Shown here in pieces: positions 55,805 to 64,000 of a DNA stretch of 64,000 bases. Within the stretch, counting starts at the first letter, position 1; each line of letters starts with the position of its first letter. The DNA lies in contig OX465285.1 in assembly GCA_949987705.1 (NCBI GenBank), positions 87,305,975 through 87,369,974 of the forward strand, written 5' to 3'. The notes under the pieces were generated by a model. The model was not told the DNA's origin, made no database searches, and worked only from the letters and a program-made list of their open reading frames with translations. The position numbers were made by a program, and so were the translations under genes. Source of the DNA: Thereva unica (taxonomy: Eukaryota > Arthropoda > Insecta > Diptera > Therevidae).

Positions 55805-57340
55805 TCACCCTAGCACAATCGATAGTATCGAAAAAATATATGCACTCTCACTCGTCTCCCAAAAATCATGGTTTCACAATTACAAATATTAAGAACCAGG
55901 TTGCTGTTTGCACACCAAGAGTAAAAGCTGTCAAGCCTAACTTGCAAAAGTTTGCAATCCTCGATACTCTTTATAAGACGGTACAATTTGATGTCATTAG
56001 CGTAAATCAATATTCTATAGTGTTTTAGCAAGGGAACAATGTCGTCGATTGATAGAATAAAGAGTAGAGGACCAAGATGACTTTCTTGAGGAACCCCACA
56101 TGAAGCCTCAATGGTTACTGATTCCGATCCACAAAAAGGAACTTTGTAAGTCCGGTCAGCTAAGTAAGACTGGAGCTGTGCTAGAAGGGCTTGCAGAGAG
56201 CCTAACATTCTTAATTTAACAAGTATAATAATGGAGTGGGAGAGCTTGTCAAATGCCTTTCTAAAGTCAATGTAAACACAATCAGTTTGCCAACCAGAAA
56301 CGAAGCCTTCGACAGCATGAGAAGTGAACTCAAGAAGATTGGTGGTAGTGGAACTAGCTGAGAGAAAGCCATGTTAGTTCGTCGATACCAGCCTCCTGCA
56401 ATGCGCGATTGTAGACTAAATAGTCAATTCAAAGAGTTTCAGTATGACAGACAACTTCGCAACTGGTCTTTTTCGTTCTTGCTACCACTCTTGTGAATAG
56501 GAATTATGAAAGGAATTCTTCCAAAGAGTAGGGAAGCACCTTTTATCCAGGGATTTTTGAAAAAGGGTTTTCAGTGGAGACTTTAGTACCTCCGTACAGG
56601 ACTTAAGGACAGCAGGAGGAATAAAGTCGGGGCCAGAAGTGAATTCGAAAGGATTATTGTCATTAGGCTGACAGCGAGACTGGCTGACGAAAGAATGACG
56701 CAACCATGTTGCAAATCGCAGGCGGTGAGAGAAGCTAGGAGACGAAATTGGGTTACAATTAAGATGGTTTTTACAATCAAGAAGTACCCACGAGTTTCCA
56801 CCTCCACGAGTTTCCGAGTCTGCGTGACGGTCCTCCAAAAGACTTGGTAGGAGGAGTCAAAAAGTTCTGCATTGAGAATGCCCACATGGAGCCAGGTTTT
56901 AGTGAACGCTATGACATCTAGACAGTGGTCTCCAAAGTGTGGTACGCGTACCCCGAGGGGTACGCAGAAAATTCTGGAGGGTACGCCACATTCCTTTTCA
57001 AAATACTACTTTATTTATTTTCGCGGGCATACAATTTTTAACTGAAACACAAATTTTTGTAGAAATTTTTTAACGGCGACTCTGCATTATACAAGCCTAT
57101 TCTGTATTTCATTCAATACTTTTGCCAATTTTTAAGGAAAACAAAAAATATTAAAACGAGCGGCCATCTTTGTTTCCTATAGATATTGTGAGGGGGTACA
57201 ATTTATGATTATGTTCGTCAAAAGGGTACGCGGCCAAAAAAGTTTGGAGACCACTGATCTAGACCACTAGCCATTGACGGCTGGTCTAAAGGTCCCCCTT
57301 ATATTCTGGTGGTAGAGGGAAAGTGTCCCAATTTTTTTTA
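55805..57340 (-). mobile_element. Jockey-like LINE: endonuclease and RT, split by a hAT MITE
   Basis: Read from 57340 down the minus strand. The endonuclease start (DVIAFTKTWLH) spans the MITE at 56923-57256. Then come AELFDSSYQVF at about 56840-56880 and the RT start with GPDFIPPAVLKSC, LFQKSLDKRCFPTLWKNSF at 56510-56640. The later RT shows ASCGVPQESHLGPLLFILSI, LLKHYRILIYANDIKLYRL and LDSFYSWCANSNLVLNICNC at 55840-56110. The catalytic box is mutated from the usual ADD to AND. Frames are broken. The C-terminus is missing. Confidence 0.85.
56923..57256. mobile_element. hAT MITE inserted in the LINE endonuclease
   Basis: The termini are perfect 14-bp inverted repeats, CAGTGGTCTCCAAA and TTTGGAGACCACTG. 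They are followed inward by GGTACGCGTACC and GGTACGCGGCC strings, typical of ZBED/Buster-related hAT termini. The flanking ATCTAGAC octamers (56916-56923 and 57257-57264) give an 8-bp duplication sharing one C with the left terminus. The element is 334 bp and noncoding. Its removal makes the flanking LINE endonuclease frame continuous. Confidence 0.9.
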
Positions 57341-57449
57341 TATATTAGGAGCACCCGAAGTTGAAGCTTTTTTTTAAGTGACACGGTCAATCTGAGGAGT
57401 CACCTTTATACCACTAGCCCGTTATGTCGCTCAAGTCATGGTGCAATGT

Positions 57450-58390
57450 TTAGTAGTAAGCTTCATCTGAAAGATAGTAGAGAAGGAATAGGTTAGGGAT
57501 CTGGAGGGTGCGTGAGTAGATGTCGATGAACCTTGCGTTTAAACTCTGAGATGTAATATGAGTTCGGAAACACCGATTGCAGAAGACAGTTCCACAATCG
57601 AGTTGTTCAATTTATTAAACGAACTACTAAACCGTAATGTGCACGAAGAGGAGGGTTGTAGTGTGTGTGGTTAGCCAAGTTGGCTAATCGTGTGTTGCGG
57701 GAAACAAGTTGCCGTATTGGCAGGAGGTTTCTAATTTCAGTGGGACAGTCGCTATGGTAATAGAGTTAAAACTCACTGAGGGCTGCTACATTTCTACGGT
57801 GGCTTAAAGGGTCGATCGTGCAGTTAAGGGTGAGTTTAATGGCGCGGTTTTGCACCTCGTCCAGCAAGGTGGTTTTTGGGGTGCACGCGCAGATATGCGA
57901 GTTCTATTCGAGGCGTGGCCGAATGTGCCAGTGCAGCAGGCTGGAGGAGGAACTTGCGTCTCTTAAGGAATTCGAGGCATTGGTTTGGCGATTTGGTAGA
58001 TGTGATTATTCCATCGCAAATCAGAAGATAAAATCACGCCCAGGATGTTAAGAGAAGGGTTAGCTGTTACTTTATCCTTCCTCATTGAAATAGGGCGAAT
58101 GTTTGTGCAGGTTTTGGTGGAGATAAGACAGTAGTTTGTTTTCAATAGGTTGAGTTCGACGTCCATTGTAAGAAAGTTGGACAGGAGCTCACGGTTTGAG
58201 AGACAAGGTCTGGTGCTTCCTTTTTTGTGCTGTCCGAGTAGCAGTAACGCAGGAATATGTACCGTGATCGGCGAAACTATGGGGGTGGGGAAATATTAAT
58301 GAATATAAGGAAGAGAGCAGGAGAGTGGATCCACCTTTGGGGGACGCCGGCCGTGATGGAGTGTGGGTTGGATTCAGCGCCATCTAATAC
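57450..58390 (-). mobile_element. Jockey-like LINE RT to 3' end, second copy
   Basis: Minus-strand reading gives an RT block ITAGVPQRWIHSPALFLIFI near 58320, then LNLLKTNYCLISTK, ILGVILSSDLRWNNHIYQIA at about 58000-58050 and LLDEVQNRAIKLTLN. The C-terminal landmarks SHRRNVAALSEF, LYYHSDCPTEIRNL, VSRNTRLANLANHTH, TTRLWNCLLQSVFPN and SEFKRKVHRHLL follow down to about 57505. It has the same C-terminus as the copy at 15910-16262. Stops and frame changes show it is dead. It lies head-to-tail with the split copy to its left. Confidence 0.85.
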
Positions 58391-58559
58391 TACCTTGGTT
58401 GCACGAAAGCTCTCAATGCAGCGTTTACGTGATGAGCTACATTACGGGTACGCGGAACGAAACCCTTGGTAAGGGCCCCAGCGGGCCATAAACTAGGGTC
58501 TAAGGGAATCTCGGCAGTAACAAGCGGTGCAGACCAAATTAAAGATGCAACTGGTTTGG

Positions 58560-58880
58560 AAGCCCTGCTAACTCTTCTACAATGAACTCTTCAGGGGTCT
58601 ATAGATTTATTTATTCCTCAAATATTCCTAGATAGACTCCATTTTGGAATGATGTACTGAACAAAACCCATTAGGCGGTGTTCCGATTCTTGCACAATCT
58701 TATGACGGTACCAGGTCATGTCTCCAGGTCTCCTACAAAATTCAGGAGTTCAAACGCCAGATCCATCGCTGGGGCCACAGCTATGGGCCCGGCCTTGATG
58801 AGGATATGTCTGTTAATCTCACCAAATATTTCGAGAATCACAGCAAACTCTCTCCAACTTATCTCCTAGTAGATAAAAAA
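58560..58880 (+). mobile_element. Possible Jockey-like LINE C-terminal scrap
   Basis: The plus frame at about 58715-58760 reads VSYKIQEFKRQIHRWGH, matching the EFKRxxHR end of the Jockey-like copies here. Upstream similarity is faint. Only the last 40 or so residues can be argued for. Confidence 0.4.
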
Positions 58881-60551
58881 ATTGATCTAAACATATAAGG
58901 CGAATATGGCTGATGGAATATATATTGAAGAAGTCATTAAACCCATTATTTTTTGTAGATTATGTAAAAGCATCATCAAAAGTATTCACCGAAAATGTTT
59001 ATGATGGGCGTTTGTAATATGCTTAAAAGGGAATTTTTGTTGATCGATACTTTAATAGGTAAACAAATCTGTTCATTGTCTAGCTCTTTTAAAAATGCCG
59101 CCAAATTGCAAAATTTTGGCTTCGAGTGGATTGTAAGTTTTTTATGGTAAGTTGATCACTCTTACACGATCATTTTCCATTGTGATCTACCACCCAACCA
59201 CAAATCGGAATTGTGATTTACTTTTCAAGAACTTAAGCTAACTCTTCTCAAAGCCTAAAAAACATATAAAGATCATCAAAATGGAGTTTTTGGTTAATTT
59301 ATGAATTTTTTTTTTTTTTGATATCTAGCTAGCTGCATACTAATCTCGTAAATAAGAAAATGTTAGCAACGGATGCTAAAAACAACATCATTAAAAATTC
59401 CTTCATCATCATCCCAACCAATCACTTCTTGCCTAGAGGAATTCCAACAATGATTGGTTTAGGATTTAATTTTTTTTTTATTGTTGTCATTAGTTTTACC
59501 AAAAAAAAAAAAATAAAAGAGGAAATAAACCAAGCTATGGATGCAAGAGCTAGACATATTAACACACACTAAAACTAGAAATAAAAAATAAAAAAGACGA
59601 AATCTTTTCTCTGTCTCTTGAGTCACTAATTAAAAATTTCCAAACGCCCACAAATAGCACAAAAATATATCCATGGAAGATGGTCATCCAGGGCATGTTA
59701 TCGACCATTTCTTATCCAAAACGATCGTTTTTTGTTGCTGTTGTTGTTGCTGTTTTTGTAGGCTGCTGTCTTCGAGGGATTTCTGTTTACTACTATTTTC
59801 CCTGACGTTGTGAAGACTAGAAAAATTAATTTTATAATCGACAGATATATTTATAAATATATATAGGTATGTTTTTTTTCCTGTTGGTTTTTTGAGGTAA
59901 ATAAAAAGAAACGGCCTTTTTGCATAAATGCTAATTAGTCCATTCAGAAGACCACCATCTGAGGTTTGCCTGAATGCCTCATGGCCGTGTGTGCCGCGTT
60001 GTCGCGATCGGATAGTTCATTATACTTGATCTTGGTTTTGATCTTCTCTAGTGAAATAAGAAAGAGAGATAGACTATGGGGATGTTATGATTGAAAGAAG
60101 ATACGAGAGAGATAGAATGAAAATAAAATTTCATAATTCACCTGTGATATCTTTATTTATTGGATAGGTAAAAACGACATTATAGTCAATATTTTTTAAC
60201 ATATCGGCATTTAGTTTATTCATAAATAATTCGACTTTAAATCATGATTAGGAGGAGAATGAACGCAATATATGAAAGTATAGCTATGAAGAGTCATCGA
60301 GTTGTATCACTAAAACGATCAGAAGAATTTGTTGATCTTACCTGGACATTGGCAATGGTAAAATCCCCGTTGTATTGGTTGTATTCTCTGATATACAATC
60401 TAGCACAGATCTCTTATACTATTTTCGGTGGGTCGACAACGATCGAGTGAATAGTGATCTTTTTTTGTCATATTTATAATAATGACACGACGTTGACATT
60501 TTCCTAGCCGGCCATATATCTTAAATCGCCATGGTTTGAAGATGGAAATCC
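58881..60551. other. No gene recognised
   Basis: AT-rich sequence with T and A runs at 59310-59320 and 59468-59515 and a GTT/GCT triplet tract at 59734-59758. Nothing is coding. Confidence 0.5.
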
Positions 60552-61445
60552 ATGAAGATCCATGGATCAGTAGAAAATACACCGAGCTGTGACCATTTAC
60601 TTCATCTACGAGCTCGGCCTAATCTATATTATCCTGAGCAGATTCCCAATTCAATCAACCAGGAGATTGAATTGATTCTTGATTGGGGCCACATGAATGG
60701 TGTCGATTCTATCGCCTCCAAGCGGAAGCTCTGTTTTATTTCTAGCAAACCCTGCCCCGACATTAGTTCTGTTCCAGCTGTACGATGTGAATCTAAGGGC
60801 AGACCCACCTCCTGCGACCGAATGACCATTCTAAATAAAAGACAACAATACTTTAAGATATGAAAATTCCCCCTTCAGCTAGCTCCAATACACAACTAAT
60901 TTATCTGGGCTGGCGCTTCAAAAACAAACTTAGCCGACTTGTCGTTATTACAAAAGTGACTAAAAAGCTCTTTTTGGCTACCTACCTGCTACTAGCCAGG
61001 TTAATGTGAAGAGAACAGAAGACCTGCACTATCGTTAGGGCAGCTTGGCCGACTTATAAGAAAGAAAACAAAAATGGGCCTCGTAAACAGACCCGGCAAG
61101 ATATTGCCAGAATCATTGCAATCATACCGGGACATTGGCCCATAGGAGACTACGCTGCCAAGTTTGATCTGTAGCCGTAGCTGCGGGGAGATGAACGAGG
61201 GCGAAACACTTGTTCACTTCCTATGCAGATGCCCGGCTTTAGCTCAAGCCAGGCAGCGCACACTAGGAAGTTTTTGGAAGACTTAAAAGCGATCTCCAAA
61301 CTTCCACAAGACAGCTTTACGCATTCGTCACATCCGATAAACAAAACGGTGCGCTAAGCGCTAATTGGGTCTCTGGTCTCACTGGACTTCACCTACATAT
61401 CTTCAATAGCGAATGTTCCACTGGAACTACCGACCGCACTTAAAT
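60552..61445 (+). mobile_element. I/R1-like LINE 3' part with zinc-knuckle tail
   Basis: The clearest part is at 61090-61330: DIARIIAIIPGHWPIGDYAA, then (next frame) CRSCGEMNEGETLVHFLCRC and PALAQARQRTLGSF, then LKAISKLPQDSFTH. This is the same kind of cysteine-rich LINE tail as at 5311-5740 but a distinct subfamily. The frame at 60552-60863 may be its earlier RT region, but I cannot name motifs in it. The copy is truncated and frame-broken. Confidence 0.7.
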
Positions 61446-61764
61446 ATTTTTCGCGCAACACAAAAATAGCTTACTCTGTTCTGTCTCATACCGTACAGTC
61501 GCCCTTTCGCGGGCATTATGTATTAGAAGTTCCTTTATAAACAAAAAAAAACTTCATTGTAAAACAGTCTGTCTCAGTCAGTATTCCAAAGTCATACAAA
61601 ACCTTAGACTTCAAACGTAACGTTCATCGAAACCTACTCGAGCAGACTCACACACTCTCTCTAGACTGTCCAATTTCTCCTCTTTCCTTAAAACCAGGCC
61701 CTCTTTTCTAAAACGTCACCTAAGCCTGTCCTATCACGCCTCAATGCTTTTAACTAGCCCTCCT
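61446..61764. other. No gene recognised
   Basis: About 320 bp of mixed sequence between the LINE tail and the MITE. It is perhaps LINE 3' untranslated sequence. Confidence 0.4.
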
Positions 61765-62272
61765 ATCCTAAATTTTGACCAGTCACAAGTCACAAGCTTT
61801 TGTGACAAGTGCTTGTCATTGGAGTTTGTGACTATTCTTGTGATTGTCAGTTGTTTTGGTATTCTAAGCACACCCAGTCACAAGAAAAATCACAAACAAT
61901 TCACATTTAATGGTGGATTCGTATTCGAGTAATGAAATAAAGCAAGGTGTGAGAGACAACATATTGCATATTGATGCAGGGAAGCAGAATGCATTGTGAA
62001 CTTCCAAGCACTTCTCTTCGACGTGGTGTCTGTGTGTCGAGTCTGTAAAAATAATATGAAATAAATGCTAGAAATCTGCTCTTTAGAAATCTGTACTCTT
62101 GTGACCTGCTATTTATATAGTCACAGTTTTGAGAGTTTTGTTTTTGTGTCTGTTTGTGGATTGTCAAAATTTTGACTGCAAAATTACAATTACCACCACA
62201 TTGTCTTAAGTTGAGACTCACAAGTCACTTGTGATTGCGTTGTGATTTATGACTGATTTTGAAATAAGAGTA
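61765..62272 (+). repeat. TCACAAGTCAC-family MITE, longest copy
   Basis: The left terminus has CCTAAATTTTGACCAGTCAC and then AAGTCACAAGCTTTTGTGAC. The right terminus (reversed) has TTATTTCAAAATCAGTCATA and then AATCACAACGCAATCACAAG. It is about 508 bp with no coding capacity. All the other copies (20983, 30451, 43196, 50143) can be placed as parts of this one. Confidence 0.8.
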
Positions 62273-64000
62273 TAAACTTATTAATAGACATTGACCCATG
62301 ACTTAAATGCCCTAATAGACTGATGGTACAAAGAGTGATTTCTTAGCTTGGCTTTTTCAAGTAAAAACATTACTTTACTCTTTTTTAAATGTAAATAAAT
62401 TTTCAACGACTGCATCACAATTGTTGACGTAATACTCCAACTGCATACCGTCTTTAAAACTAGCATTTAGTGGTGTTGCTGTGATCAGCTGTGCGTAACT
62501 TATTTGGAGTTGACGCCATCTGTTGGTAAAAAACGACGAACATTTTACAGACCTAATCTTAAACTAAATTCCTTATATCAAACCATCTTTGTATTAGTGT
62601 TGAAACATCCCAGCGGGAAAATATAGAAGCTATTCGCGGTAAGCAGTAAAGAATTGCTTCCACATCGTATCCTTTGGAAGGTGTTAGGAAGATTTTAGTT
62701 TTCTGTTCAACAGGCAAATTTTTCTTCAAGTAAATAAAAAAAACGAGCGGTTTGAGCCTTATGCAGGAAACTTCTTTGACATATATTTTGGGCGTTCAGT
62801 GTACTCTTTAAAAGCTTTCGGAAAAGCCCCTACAAAAGAGATTCCATTGCGCTTCTCAAGAAGCTGTCGGGAAGAAAATGCAATGCTTCCACCCAATGAC
62901 ATACAATTATAAAAAAGATATGACGTGGGATACGGACAGGAAGGGCTCCTAAGCTTCAAAAGAAGGCTTCGTCATGTCTTAAAGTAGGCTTCCGTACCCC
63001 AGTGGGATTAGCAAATAATTTATAAAATTCTTGGAATTTTAGTTTAATATTCCAGGAATTTTGTTAACTTTTTTATAATATTTTGAAAACGAAAGAACTA
63101 CGATCATACTTACTAGGGGAAAGGGTGAGCTTTCTTCAACCAATCAACGATCTTAGTTTTGTGATAGTTATTGAGTAGGTTCGATCGCAAATTTTTTAAA
63201 GAAAAGTTAGTTTATAGTTAGTCAAGTTTGTTACACATTTGGCAAAAGAACTTGATTAAGTGTAATTCTCTTCTTTACTTAAAATTCTTTTACTTCTTTT
63301 GTGTGTTTGCATCCACACTAAAATGTAAAATCATTATCAATCATTTTCAGATATATCCATTACTTTTTTTGTTTTATTTATCCATAACACTTATAACTAT
63401 TGCAATTAAACAACAAAAACCTTCTATATATGCTCTTATTCCTGGCATAACTCAGCGGCCATTAAAGCAACCTAAGCGCAAATTCTCTCAACCTCTCTAT
63501 ATACACTAAAGCATAAAAGCATAAAGAAGCAATTATCTCAAGATTTCATTAAAATCCTTATACTTTTATCCTCCGCATTCCCATTTCCACTTGAACTTTG
63601 AATAGTTACTTTTGTTTCTTTTTCTTCTTATTTATATTTGTATTTCTTTTTTTTCTTCGATTTTTCGATGTTTTTTTTTTGGTGTGTGTGTTAAAACATT
63701 AAAACTCATCAACTTATTACGCTCGGATCTTATTAATTTCCAGATACCCAAGACTCCATCAACGCAAATGCATCTCCATACAAGAAAATCGAGCCCCAGA
63801 AGAACATGTGCGTTGGGTGCTTGGTCTGCTCACTAAGAACTTGCTTCTTCGATATATCGAATTGCATATAATCCGTCGATATGAAACACACACAAAAAAA
63901 AACAAAAACAACCAATGAAGGTTCAATAATTCTCATCTTTTTCCATATTATTTTTTTTTGTGTTTCATTATTATTATTTTGTTTTTGTTTTGTTTTTCAT
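62273..64000. other. No gene recognised
   Basis: AT-rich sequence with long T tracts at 63635-63680 and 63950-63960. Short frames at 62759-62959 (minus) and 63228-63509 (plus) are without recognisable domains. Confidence 0.45.

Noticed and set aside
1..64000. CRISPR arrays, operons or bacterial genes
   Set aside because: No regularly spaced repeats, no dense coding and no ribosome-binding sites; all signals are eukaryotic.

Overview
This window looks like repeat-dense intergenic or intronic DNA from an insect nuclear genome, most likely a dipteran with a large genome. The evidence is: AT-rich sequence with no long open reading frame on either strand; many decayed animal-type retrotransposon and DNA-transposon fragments; insect-like 5S rRNA-derived pieces; tRNA-derived SINEs; and scattered CAG/CAA/GAT microsatellites. 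The longest stop-free stretches are under about 190 codons, and all those I could interpret are transposon fragments. I could not confirm any intact host protein-coding gene. One short exon-like block on the minus strand (45642-45725) is the best host-gene candidate and is weak.

Layout, left to right. 0-10 kb: end of a CCCGAG-type MITE; an RTE-like LINE copy (2110-3910) abutting a minus-strand DDE transposase relic; a LINE 3' end, a Ty3/Gypsy integrase piece and a mariner piece packed head to tail (5.3-7.0 kb); a tRNA-derived SINE; another LINE 3' end; an 11-bp minisatellite. 10-21 kb: a minus-strand Ty3/Gypsy RNase H-integrase relic, LINE and mariner relics, a hAT element with an internal second copy of its terminal motif, and a different LINE reverse transcriptase. 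21-31 kb: a foldback-like AT-rich element built around CTCATAAGA motifs, dispersed repeats, a 5S-derived copy, and a pile-up of four elements in 1.2 kb (30065-31262). 31-45 kb: a second SINE copy (minus), a Jockey-like LINE segment, MITEs, a second 5S-derived copy next to a ZBED-like hAT relic, and a tRNA-like SINE. 45-51 kb: a low-repeat segment with exon-like and regulatory-looking sequence, then a clean hAT element with a perfect 8-bp target duplication and a third full-orientation 5S-derived piece. 51-64 kb: a third RTE-like copy, a transposase whose two halves lie on opposite strands, minus-strand Jockey-like LINE copies (one split by a hAT MITE), a LINE 3' end and a long MITE.

Nothing here works together as a pathway. 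The content is a record of successive insertions. The features most worth following are the 5S rRNA-derived dispersed repeat, the foldback element at 21.66-22.81 kb, the nested-terminus hAT family, and the internally inverted transposase. All names rest on motifs read by eye; no database or alignment program was used.
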